Shown here piece by piece: positions 23,393 to 31,545 of a stretch of DNA of 64,000 nucleotides. A program made the position numbers and the translations under genes. The stretch comes from Pseudomonadota bacterium. Its GTDB lineage: Bacteria > Desulfobacterota > Binatia > Binatales > Binataceae. The notes under the pieces are model-generated. The model was not told the origin of the DNA, searched no databases, and saw nothing but the letters and a program-made list of their open reading frames with translations. The stretch is from positions 186,001 to 250,000 of the forward strand of contig JAJPKA010000014.1 of NCBI GenBank assembly GCA_021323945.1, read 5' to 3'. Positions within the stretch are counted from its first letter, which is position 1. Each line of letters opens with the position of its first letter.

Positions 23393-24841
23393 TTAAGCGC
23401 GGGTTCCGCCGACCGTAATGCCGTCGATTCGAATGGTCGGCAAGCCGACTCCGACTGGAACGGACTGACCATCCTTGCCGCAGGTGCCGATTCCAGAATC
23501 CAGAGCCAAATCGTTGCCAACCATGGAGACGCGGGTTAACACATCGGGTCCGTTGCCGATCAGAGTAGCACCCTTCACCGGTCGGGTGACTGCGCCGTCT
23601 TCGATCAGATAGGCTTCACTGGCCGAAAAGACAAACTTGCCGTTGGTGATATCGACTTGGCCACCGCCGAAGCTAACTGCATACAAGCCGCGTTTTACGG
23701 AGCGGATAATTTCCTCGGGAGTCGAGTCGCCGGGCAGCATAAACGTGTTCGTCATTCGCGGCATCGGCGCGTGCGCGAAGCTTTCACGCCGCCCATTACC
23801 GGTGGGAGCCATTTTCATAAGGCGTGCATTCAGCCGATCCTGGAGATATCCTCGCAGGATACCTTTCTCGATCAGCACCGTGCGTGACGTGGGGGTTCCC
23901 TCGTCGTCAACATTGAGACTGCCGCGACGGTTGGGCAAAGTTCCGTCGTCGACCACCGTGCAGAGCGTGCTGGCGACCTGCTGGCCGATCCGATTCGCGA
24001 AGGCCGACACGCCCTTGCGGTTGAAATCTCCTTCCAGGCCGTGACCGACTGCTTCATGCAGAAGGATGCCTGGCCACCCGGGCCCAAGTACCACGACCAT
24101 CTCGCCCGCCGGAGCCTCGACCGCATCGAGGTTAACAATTGCTTGCCGTGCTGCACGGAGGGTGAATTCTTTCCACCGTTCCTGTTCAAAAAAGTAGCGC
24201 CAGTCAACCCGACCACCCCCGCCGTAGACACCGATTTGTCGGTTTTTGCCCTCTTCGGCAATCACCGAGACATTGAGCCGGGACAGTGGTTGAACATCGG
24301 CGGCAAGTTGCCCCTCACTGTTGACAATCATCACCAGCTTGAGCTCGGCGGCGAATGAGGCCATCACGTTTCGAATTCGGGGGTCGAACGAGCGGGCGAC
24401 CTCGTCGATTCGCTTAAGCAGTTGCGCGCGCTCCTCAAGAGGGACATCCAGCGGGGTACTGTCGAGCTCGTAGAGGGTGTGGCGCCGAACCGGCTGCCCA
24501 ACTTGCACAGCGGGCCGATAATCGCTCCTTGAGTCCGCGATCGCGCAAGCAGTTTCGGCAGCCAGGCGCATACGATCGACCGTCACTTCATCGGAATAAG
24601 CATAACCCGTGCGATCTTCTGCGCAGACCCGCACTCCAACTCCCTGAGAAACACTTTTGGACGTATGATTAACAATCGATTCTTCCAGACTCAGTCCTTC
24701 GGCGGCGCGGTACTCAAAGTACAGATCGGCGTAATCGGCTTTACGCTGAAGGGCGCTGCCCAAGGTTCGTTCCAGGGCATTTTCGTTCATGCCAAAGCGC
24801 GACAAAAAGAATTTCTCCGGTGTCACCAGCTCGTCAGCCAT
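23393..24841 (-). CDS. tldD: TldD metalloprotease subunit
   Basis: A 482-residue TldD. The zinc-binding motif HEAVGH is at residues 262-267, within GPGWPGILLHEAVGHGLEGD. Other landmarks are the GVGVRV segment at 67-72, DDEGTPTSRT and the NGRRESFAHAPMPRMTNTFM region. It is the catalytic half of the TldD/TldE protease, with the TldE gene immediately downstream. Length is usual for the family. The start ATG has GAGGGAAG upstream. A housekeeping proteolysis and peptide-maturation module; no precursor peptide is seen next to it. Confidence 0.96.
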   Translation of the reverse strand: MADELVTPEKFFLSRFGMNENALERTLGSALQRKADYADLYFEYRAAEGLSLEESIVNHTSKSVSQGVGVRVCAEDRTGYAYSDEVTVDRMRLAAETACAIADSRSDYRPAVQVGQPVRRHTLYELDSTPLDVPLEERAQLLKRIDEVARSFDPRIRNVMASFAAELKLVMIVNSEGQLAADVQPLSRLNVSVIAEEGKNRQIGVYGGGGRVDWRYFFEQERWKEFTLRAARQAIVNLDAVEAPAGEMVVVLGPGWPGILLHEAVGHGLEGDFNRKGVSAFANRIGQQVASTLCTVVDDGTLPNRRGSLNVDDEGTPTSRTVLIEKGILRGYLQDRLNARLMKMAPTGNGRRESFAHAPMPRMTNTFMLPGDSTPEEIIRSVKRGLYAVSFGGGQVDITNGKFVFSASEAYLIEDGAVTRPVKGATLIGNGPDVLTRVSMVGNDLALDSGIGTCGKDGQSVPVGVGLPTIRIDGITVGGTRA

Positions 24842-25127
24842 CAGCTTCCCTCGTAGATCTGAAACGCACCTGTCGGCGCGTTAAGCCTTTTAACTTTGTT
24901 CCCAGCAGAGCTACGGCGCGCCATTATTTCCCAGGCACACAAAGACAAATGCGCGTGTGTCACTTCAGATCACACTCGCCGGTCAACCATTTTATCGTTT
25001 TTCGCCAGACGTGGCATGAACCCACATCTTGCAGGAAGAGCCGATTAGCGGAGTTTGGGCACAGATTAGCAACTCTTAGGCAATAATTGCTATGTCGCTG
25101 TTAGCGAATTGTTATGAACGGGTCTGT

Positions 25128-25829
25128 TCAGCTGGCGGCTTGCCCAGCCGCAACAAGGGTTGATAAGTCGTAATCCAGCAACCACGCGATACGGTCAATC
25201 GTTAGGTCGGCCGGGCGGTACTTGGCCACCTCCTTCTCGTCCAGCGCGTAGTGGCCTTGGCGTGGGAAGACAGTCGTTACGCGCGAACCCCAGGCGTTCT
25301 TGACAGCGGCCAGGATGCGCACTTTGTCGTCAATCAACACATAATGGTCAGCCGGATAGCGGGCGATGATATCGTCCAGCTCGTGTTCTTTGTGGATATA
25401 GATCAAGACCCGTGAATCAAAGGCGTCCATCAGCCCGGACCGGCGGATTTTGAGCGGCTGAAATACCACATCGCCGTCCGTGACGATCACCGCCTCAGCC
25501 CATCGGCGAACATGCGCAACGACCTCCAGGGCCTTGGGAAACAGCCGGTCGGCGAAAGAATAATCAATCAGGTAATGCGAAACCGCGAGGATGTGCGAGT
25601 CGCGCGGATATTCCAGGCGATAGCGCTGCAGCGCGCCGAGATAATCTGCATACCCTAGTTCGCTTCTAAGCTGTTCGAAATGCATCCAGTATCGCTGCTG
25701 ACGTTCGTGGCCAACCTCACGTTCGAGGTACGCCATCAGATCCCGCACCACATGGTCGTTATCCAGAAGGGTATTGTCGACGTCGAACAATAAGACAATT
25801 TTATCCGGTGCCATAGCTGGTAATGCCAT
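25128..25829 (-). CDS. HAD-family hydrolase
   Basis: A 233-residue haloacid dehalogenase-like phosphatase. Motif I FDVDNTLLD (residues 15-23) supplies the nucleophile and acid/base Asp; motif II is IVTDG near 115; the motif III Lys is in the LKIRRSGL region; and motif IV is LIDDK near 166, an acid pair for Mg. An alpha-helical cap lies between motifs I and II. A phosphomonoester substrate is likely; identity unknown. A second ATG (MAPDK, 25814) is a possible start. A different HAD protein is at 36591-37298; the two share only the fold motifs. Confidence 0.85.
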   Translation of the reverse strand: MALPAMAPDKIVLLFDVDNTLLDNDHVVRDLMAYLEREVGHERQQRYWMHFEQLRSELGYADYLGALQRYRLEYPRDSHILAVSHYLIDYSFADRLFPKALEVVAHVRRWAEAVIVTDGDVVFQPLKIRRSGLMDAFDSRVLIYIHKEHELDDIIARYPADHYVLIDDKVRILAAVKNAWGSRVTTVFPRQGHYALDEKEVAKYRPADLTIDRIAWLLDYDLSTLVAAGQAAS

Positions 25830-26043
25830 TACTTTTTACAAACTGAATTCGACGCACAGCGCTATCCGTCTGACTGATCCGAACCGTTCTCCGACCCATT
25901 AGTCATCATTGCAAGCAGTTATACGAGCAATCGTGGTTATGGGGCAAAACCGACTTCGTGAATTGCTCAACTGCCGGCAGGATACCGGTTTGTGTCCGCC
26001 GGCTGTCAGCGTGTCCTCATGCGAGCCTTGGAAGGCAAACAGG

Positions 26044-26361
26044 CTAATGGCCGCAACGCTTATCCAAAACTCGAGTCTCGTCGGTATTCTTCATGGTCAA
26101 ATCTGAAATCGTCTTATCGGTCTCGTCTGGCGTAAATGCGTGCAGTTGATTACTAACGCTAATTTGTTTCCATCCGATCGAGCCATCACCGAGGATGATC
26201 GTACCGCTAGTAATCCAAGAGCCATCTGCGTTTTTTTTGAACGCAGTGCACGGAAGCGATTCAATGGCTTGGCGCCAGGTTTTCGCGTAGTAGCTAGGCG
26301 TGCCACTTGCTGCCGAAGCCACAAGTGCACAACCGAGCAGAGCTAGCATAGAGGCTTTCAT
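26044..26361 (-). CDS. Small secreted hypothetical protein
   Basis: A 105-residue protein with a clear signal peptide (MKASMLALLGCALVASAASG, cleavage about residue 20). The mature part has two cysteines (LPCTAFKKN, KRCGH) and a DGSWITSGTIILGDG strand pair, suggesting a small disulfide-linked beta-rich periplasmic protein. AAGAAG precedes the ATG. No family recognised. It stands alone, with about 350 bp of non-coding DNA upstream. Confidence 0.7.
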   Translation of the reverse strand: MKASMLALLGCALVASAASGTPSYYAKTWRQAIESLPCTAFKKNADGSWITSGTIILGDGSIGWKQISVSNQLHAFTPDETDKTISDLTMKNTDETRVLDKRCGH

Positions 26362-26710
26362 TTGCGGATCTTCTTAACAGAAGCGGAGTCACAAAACAGC
26401 GAGGGCCGGGCATTTCTGCCCGGCCCCCGGCGCCCTCACCGCCACCGCCTCACCGCCCGAACCTGTCTCGACAGGCATGAAGGGACCGGCTCCGGAGAAA
26501 CTCCAATCCCCTGCCCGCCGCGCAAGCTTCGTTCCACCGCCGCATCAACACCAAAACTCCACCTCGCTTAGCGCCAGCCTCTGCAGCCTCCGCGCCACAG
26601 CCTCATACTCACTTACCCGAGGACGCTGACCACCACCATTGTCTCTCCGGAGCCTGGATCACCAGCTTCAAGACCGGATCGCCAAATCGCTGACTAACAG
26701 TGAACTTGGA
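26362..26710. other. Non-coding interval with a hairpin
   Basis: About 350 bp without a gene. It contains the hairpin at 26403-26426 followed by a C-rich run of CACCGCC words (about 26436-26460). The promoter of the small secreted protein (minus strand) should lie at the left of this interval. Confidence 0.5.
26403..26426 (-). terminator. Perfect 10-bp stem hairpin
   Basis: GGGCCGGGCA (26403-26412) pairs with TGCCCGGCCC (26417-26426) around a 4-nt loop. On the minus strand it is followed by a short T-containing stretch (GCTGTTTTGTG), so it may end transcription coming from 26711-27040. No long T-run, hence moderate confidence. Confidence 0.5.
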
Positions 26711-27040
26711 TCAACTGTGAAATTTCAAACGACGCTCGACACCGTGATTGTGGTCGACCGCCGGGGCGGCCCGGCAGACCAGGTTTGCCTTTGACGCAGC
26801 GGCACTGGTGATACGCCATTTACTAATGCCACCACGTGACCATTCGGCATTTCTAAACCAGAACACCACTCCGCAATGTGCGCATCTTAGACTCACCTCA
26901 AAAGGCAAATTACTTACCGAGGTAAGTATGACGCCATCGATCAGGTCGTGACCGCCGCTGCGAAGTGCCCGAACATCGTTAGATTCCAGCAATCGCAGTC
27001 GCGCCTCTCCGAACTGCTGTTCCCATATGCCGTTGCCCAT
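26711..27040 (-). CDS. Possible small zinc-binding protein
   Basis: A 109-residue frame with a strong ribosome binding site (AAGGAGA, 9 bp before the ATG). One CxxC pair (CAHCGVVFWF) lies near residue 53; a second pair is not present, so metal binding is uncertain. The middle (LIDGVILTSVSNLPFEVSLRCAHCG) reads as beta strands. It is 117 bp downstream of nrdJ on the same strand. The last 35 residues are low-quality. No family recognised; it may be a real small gene or a chance frame. Confidence 0.35.
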   Translation of the reverse strand: MGNGIWEQQFGEARLRLLESNDVRALRSGGHDLIDGVILTSVSNLPFEVSLRCAHCGVVFWFRNAEWSRGGISKWRITSAAASKANLVCRAAPAVDHNHGVERRLKFHS

Positions 27041-27157
27041 TTGCCCGTCTCCTTGAGACGCCTGGCTCGGCGGATTCTCGTGCGGCTAGGCAAAAAGCAT
27101 CGCAGTTAGGTTGGTTGCCGCTGCCAGCGATTTGCCAAAAGGGAGTTTCCTGGCAAC

Positions 27158-30115
27158 TTACGAGCACCCGCTCGTCGCACCGCAGTTGAGACACTTATAA
27201 CAAGTGCCGTTGCGTACCATGATGCAGCCACAGTCGGGACACGGTGGCGCGTCCGCTTGGTTAATGAAGCTTTGACGTGTTACCGCCGTCTCGAAATTGC
27301 TGGTGTCGGAAAAGGCGGTTACCAACCTGCGCTCGCTGCCGGTGAATGCAGGATGCTGACCCATGCGCCACTCTTCGCCGTCACTCGTCGCGGCTGGATT
27401 GGTGGCGGAAGAGGCTCGCGCCAGGGGGGTGCTGGACGATGGAGTTATAACGCCGACTTCCTGGCGGGCCCGCTCATCGAGAAATTTGGAGGCGAGCCAT
27501 CGAAACAGATAATCGACTATCGACTTCGCATAGGGGATTTCGGGATTCTTCGTGAAACCTGAGGGCTCAAACCGCATGTGAGCAAACTTGTCGACCAGGA
27601 ACTGCAGGGGAACTCCATACTGCAAGGCATAAGAGATCGCCGTCGCAAACGAGTCCATCAGGCCCGAGATCGTTGAGCCCTGCTTGGACATGGAGACAAA
27701 GATCTCACCCGGATTGCCGTCCTCGTACATTCCGACTGTGATATAGCCTTCGTGACCGGCAATATCGAATTTATGGGTGATAGAGCGGCGTTCATCGGGC
27801 AGTTTGCGGCGATGGGGGCGGAACTCGTCCGCCAAGATGGCGGAGGTCGCAGCTTTGTCCTCACTGCCAGCGGACCGCTGGGAAGCCGCTGCGGTCGACT
27901 GCTTGTTACCAAGATTAAGTGGCTGGGTGCGTTTCGACCCGTCTCGGTAAATTGCGACTGCCTTGAGACCCAGTTTCCATCCGGTTATGTATGCTTCCGC
28001 GACCTCCTCAACGGTGCTTTCTGCGGGCATGTTGATGGTTTTCGAAATCGCGCCCGACAGAAAAGGCTGCACCGCCGCCATCATCTTGAGATGGCCCATG
28101 TAGTGAATCGCGCGTGAGCCGGCGCGTGGCTTGAACGCGCAGTCAAAGACGGGCAGATGCGCGTCCGCCAGGTGCGGCGCTCCCTCGATCGTCTCGTGCT
28201 CGTCGAGATACTCGACGATTTCCTGGATCTCGCGTGAGTCGTAGCCCAAACGCTTCAACGCTCGCGGCACTGTTTGGTTGACAATTTTGAACACGCCCCC
28301 GCCAACCAGTTTTTTGTACTTGATAAGGGCGATATCAGGCTCGATGCCGGTTGTGTCGCAGTCCATCATAAATGCGATGGTGCCGGTGGGGGCGAGCACG
28401 GTCGCCTGCGAATTGCGGAAGCCCACACTTTGACCCAGGCGCACGGCCTCGTCCCACGAATCGCGCGCGGCGCGGAGCAACTCCAGCGGCACGTAGGCCG
28501 GGTTCAGCTCGCGCGCGTAACTGCGATGCCGCTCGATGACTTTGCGCATCGGTTCGCGGTTCAGTGCGTAAGCTTCAAACGGCGCGGTCGCACGTGCCAG
28601 ACGCGCCGACTGCAAATAAGCTTCGCCGGTCATTAAGGCTGTAATTGCGGCGGCATAACCGCGACCAGGGTCAGAATCGTAAGCTAGACCCAAGGCCATC
28701 AGAGTCGCGCCGAGATTGGCGTAGCCGAGGCCAAGCTGACGAAAGACATGGGCATTGCGCGCGATTTCTTCGTTCGGGTACGACGAATTGTCGACGATAA
28801 TATCCTGCGCCGTGATCATTATGTCGACAGCGTGGCGGAAACCCTTGACATCGAACTCCCCGCGCTCATCGAGGAATTTGAGCAGATTGAGTGAAGCAAG
28901 GTTGCAGGCGGAATTATCCAGATGCATGTACTCGCTGCACGGATTGGAAGCCGTGATTGGGCCCGAGTTCGGGCACGTATGCCACGAATTAATCGTGGTG
29001 TCGAATTGCATGCCGGGGTCACCGCACGCCCAAGCCGCCTCCGCGATCATCCGCAACAACTCACGCGCCTTGTACTCAGCGGCGACTTCGCGGGTTTTGA
29101 CAAAACGCGTTTGCCAGGGGCCGTCGTCGAGCACCGCCTGCATGAATTCATCGGTGACCCGAACCGAATTGTTAGCGTTCTGAAAGAACACCGAACCATA
29201 AGCTGGCCCATCAAGCGATGAATCATAGCCGGCGGCAATTAAGGCCCAGGCCTTCTTCTCCTCTTCCTGTTTGCATTTGATGAAGTCGACGATATCAGGG
29301 TGATCAATGTTGAGTACCACCATTTTAGCCGCACGGCGTGTCTTGCCTCCGGACTTGATCACCCCGGCAGAGGCATCTGCGGCTTTCATGAAAGACAAGG
29401 GACCGGATGCGGTGCCACCCGAGGAAAGCGGCTCGCGACACGAGCGCAGATTGGAGAGGTTGACCCCGGAACCAGAACCGCCTTTGAAGATCATTCCCTC
29501 ATTGCGGTACCAGTTCAGGATTGACTCCATGTTATCTTCGACTTTCAGTATGAAACAGGCCGAACATTGAGGTCGTGGCTCGATCCCGACATTGAAATAG
29601 ACCGGGCTGTTAAACGCGGCCATCTGATGGACCAGCAAATAAGTAAGCTCTGCCCTGAATGCTTCGCGGTCGCTTTCAGTGGCGAAATAATGCTGCTTGG
29701 CGCCCCAGCCTGAAATGGTATCGACCACGCGCGAAATCAGTTGGCGCACAGAGGTTTCCCGACGCGGATTGCCCGGGTTTCCACCGCGAAAATATTTCGA
29801 AACAACAACGTTGGTCGCGGTCTGAGACCATTCGCGGGGCGCCTCGATATCACGCTGCTCAAAAACCACCCGGCCATCTTCTCCGGCGATGATTGCGGAG
29901 CGCAGTTCCCACTCGACCTCCGAAAAAGGGTCCACACCCGGACGTGTGAACAAGCGCTCCACCGCGAGGCCGTGGTGCCCGTCGGCCTGACCGGCATCTG
30001 GCCATTGCGAGTCAAATTGTTGCGCTCTTTGTTCGCCTGCCATTAGTTCGACCCCGTTGAACTCTACCGGCCGCAAATACAACTCGGCGACTTTTACGAG
30101 GGGTGAGCTATTCAC
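27158..30115 (-). CDS. nrdJ: Class II (B12-dependent) ribonucleotide reductase
   Basis: A 985-residue adenosylcobalamin-dependent ribonucleotide reductase, which makes deoxynucleotides without oxygen dependence. Seen: the MAAFNSPVYFNVG and CSACFIL region near 180 (first active-site Cys), FKGGSGSGVNLS, NPCSEYMHLDNSACNLASLNL near 393 (active-site Cys and Glu), the PTGTIAFMMDCDTTGIEPD loop near 580, and a C-terminal four-Cys zinc ribbon (CPDCGC, CYKCLNC) that carries the redox tail. GTG start at 30115 with AAGGAG upstream. A likely NrdR operator lies at 30165-30212. The window shows no B12 riboswitch and no class I or III enzyme. Confidence 0.97.
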   Translation of the reverse strand: MNSSPLVKVAELYLRPVEFNGVELMAGEQRAQQFDSQWPDAGQADGHHGLAVERLFTRPGVDPFSEVEWELRSAIIAGEDGRVVFEQRDIEAPREWSQTATNVVVSKYFRGGNPGNPRRETSVRQLISRVVDTISGWGAKQHYFATESDREAFRAELTYLLVHQMAAFNSPVYFNVGIEPRPQCSACFILKVEDNMESILNWYRNEGMIFKGGSGSGVNLSNLRSCREPLSSGGTASGPLSFMKAADASAGVIKSGGKTRRAAKMVVLNIDHPDIVDFIKCKQEEEKKAWALIAAGYDSSLDGPAYGSVFFQNANNSVRVTDEFMQAVLDDGPWQTRFVKTREVAAEYKARELLRMIAEAAWACGDPGMQFDTTINSWHTCPNSGPITASNPCSEYMHLDNSACNLASLNLLKFLDERGEFDVKGFRHAVDIMITAQDIIVDNSSYPNEEIARNAHVFRQLGLGYANLGATLMALGLAYDSDPGRGYAAAITALMTGEAYLQSARLARATAPFEAYALNREPMRKVIERHRSYARELNPAYVPLELLRAARDSWDEAVRLGQSVGFRNSQATVLAPTGTIAFMMDCDTTGIEPDIALIKYKKLVGGGVFKIVNQTVPRALKRLGYDSREIQEIVEYLDEHETIEGAPHLADAHLPVFDCAFKPRAGSRAIHYMGHLKMMAAVQPFLSGAISKTINMPAESTVEEVAEAYITGWKLGLKAVAIYRDGSKRTQPLNLGNKQSTAAASQRSAGSEDKAATSAILADEFRPHRRKLPDERRSITHKFDIAGHEGYITVGMYEDGNPGEIFVSMSKQGSTISGLMDSFATAISYALQYGVPLQFLVDKFAHMRFEPSGFTKNPEIPYAKSIVDYLFRWLASKFLDERARQEVGVITPSSSTPLARASSATNPAATSDGEEWRMGQHPAFTGSERRLVTAFSDTSNFETAVTRQSFINQADAPPCPDCGCIMVRNGTCYKCLNCGATSGCS

Positions 30116-30473
30116 CTTTGCTCCTTATGAATAGGCGCTAAGGCAGAAAGAGTCAACGGCCGAAGCTCAACATATTGTGTATACAACCCTGTTGATAACC
30201 TATATATTCGGTTGTTTATAGATCTTTCATTAATCTTCGCCGAAGCTACAACAAAGCTTATGCAGTTACGCTTAAAAGTGGCAGATGCCCCTCAAAATAT
30301 TCTTAAATCAGCGTGCTGACGGGCCGCTCACCAACCGCGCCGTTGTCGACGTTTCCCAAGAGTGGCTGTGCATTGAGGGAAATGTGGATAGAAGGCAGCC
30401 GGGACTGTTTAAAAGCGTAAGCCCTGTTCTTAGTCTAAAGGCGTAAGCGCCCTTCAGCAGGAGTTACCGGGCC
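30116..30473. other. Divergent promoter region nrdJ / dciA-like gene
   Basis: 358 bp, markedly AT-rich at 30165-30260, separating nrdJ (minus) from the DUF721 gene (plus). It holds the two putative NrdR boxes. I found no gene and no cobalamin riboswitch core. Confidence 0.6.
30165..30212 (-). promoter_or_regulatory. Putative pair of NrdR boxes upstream of nrdJ
   Basis: Two 16-bp sites resembling the known NrdR consensus acaCwAtATaTwGtgt. Box 1 (30197-30212) contains CTATATATT and fits the core; box 2 (30165-30180) contains ACATATTGTGT and fits the right half. Their centres are 32 bp apart, about three helical turns, the usual spacing for NrdR pairs. They lie 50-97 bp upstream of the nrdJ start. 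NrdR itself is not in the window. Confidence 0.5.
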
Positions 30474-30911
30474 TTGAGACAGCGGAAGTTTTTTCAGCAC
30501 GTTGGCGGCACTATCCAAGATTTGCTTTCCAGTCTCGACTCAGGAAGCCATTTCGAATTGGCCAGGCTCATCCGGTTGTGGCCTGGGATAGTCGGCGACA
30601 CGATAGCACGCCGAACTGAGGTAAGCGCCTTGAAGTTCCACACTGCGGTCGTGCGAGTATCAAACGCGATGTGGATTCAAGAGCTGAACCTGATGCGAAC
30701 GCATATCTTGTCACGCGTAAACGAGGCAATGCGTAATGACGCTGTTCGTGAGATCCGCTTCGTACAAGGCAGAATTACACGGCGCCCTCCCAAACGCTTG
30801 CGCTCCGTGCCACGCATGCGGCGCAAACCTCAATTGCCAGATTTTGCCGACTCCCAACTTCGGGAAGCCTTTGAGCGTCTGGTCGAAGCTTGGGGACGAG
30901 CCGCGCGCTAA
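30474..30911 (+). CDS. DUF721 / DciA-like protein
   Basis: A 145-residue protein of the DUF721 (DciA) family. Seen: the N-terminal half with a WPGIVGDTIARRTEVSALK motif and a KFHTAVVRVSNAMWIQEL strand-helix, typical of the DciA KH-like fold, then a basic Arg-rich linker (RRPPKRLRS). DciA loads the replicative helicase DnaB in bacteria without DnaC. The TTG start at 30474 has GCAGGAG about 11 bp upstream. It is divergent from nrdJ, so two replication-linked functions share a promoter region. Symbol withheld because short DUF721 paralogues also exist. Confidence 0.8.
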   Translation: MRQRKFFQHVGGTIQDLLSSLDSGSHFELARLIRLWPGIVGDTIARRTEVSALKFHTAVVRVSNAMWIQELNLMRTHILSRVNEAMRNDAVREIRFVQGRITRRPPKRLRSVPRMRRKPQLPDFADSQLREAFERLVEAWGRAAR

Positions 30912-30983
30912 CTGCCTTCAGTAAGGGCACATCGCAAAACCCATCCGGACGGTGCCCGCAGAATAATTCAAACCCTCGCCAAC

Positions 30984-31406
30984 TTATTTAGTGAACGATG
31001 GCGAGAGAGAATCGGAGCCCTCAGCCCGGTTTTGGGTGGTTTGGGCGAACAACAATTGCAGTGCTTGGCCGAGCTCTAGCTGACTGTATTTAGGGTCGGA
31101 GTAGAGAGCATCAAGCTTGCGGACCGCTTCTTCAGGCTCGATGTTGTTCATCGACAGCTCCTGGGTGAGCTGACCGATGATTTTATCGGCACCTCTCCAA
31201 TGCAGGTATTTCGCCGCAATTGAAAGCGTGTTGACTTGTTGGACGCTCACTTCCATGGCGTCCCGGTAGCCGTTGATATAGCCGGTCTTGGCCCCCCTCG
31301 TGAGCTGCTGCCAGAAAGAACCGTTATGCTCAAAGGTAGGCGATGCCAATCCGACTCCGCAGCTCAGCCCACAACCGACCACCACCCCCGCGACAAACTT
31401 TTTCAT
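30984..31406 (-). CDS. Secreted hypothetical protein
   Basis: A 140-residue protein from the ATG at 31406, chosen for GGAGGAGG upstream and because it places a signal peptide at the start (MKKFVAGVVVGCGLSCGVGLA). A Cys inside the hydrophobic core is probably not a lipobox. The mature domain is helical: ARGAKTGYINGYRDAM, then a helix ending in GADKIIGQL and EEAVRKLDALY. The GYxxGY pattern occurs in small secreted proteins of unknown function. An upstream start (31460) would bury the signal. Function unknown. Confidence 0.75.
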   Translation of the reverse strand: MKKFVAGVVVGCGLSCGVGLASPTFEHNGSFWQQLTRGAKTGYINGYRDAMEVSVQQVNTLSIAAKYLHWRGADKIIGQLTQELSMNNIEPEEAVRKLDALYSDPKYSQLELGQALQLLFAQTTQNRAEGSDSLSPSFTK

Positions 31407-31545
31407 CAGCGCGCCCTCCTCCGAGGCGGCATCTGAACTTGTTAGCAAATCGAGGCCCAAGGTGAAACATGCTCGTAATAGAGCTTGATTACCCGCCTGA
31501 CACCTGATGTGCGTTGAACCCCTTGGTTGACGGAGCGATTATAGA

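Noticed and set aside
30116-30473. Cobalamin riboswitch upstream of the B12-dependent reductase
   Set aside because: No B12-box core or long conserved fold visible; the AT-rich part fits NrdR boxes better.
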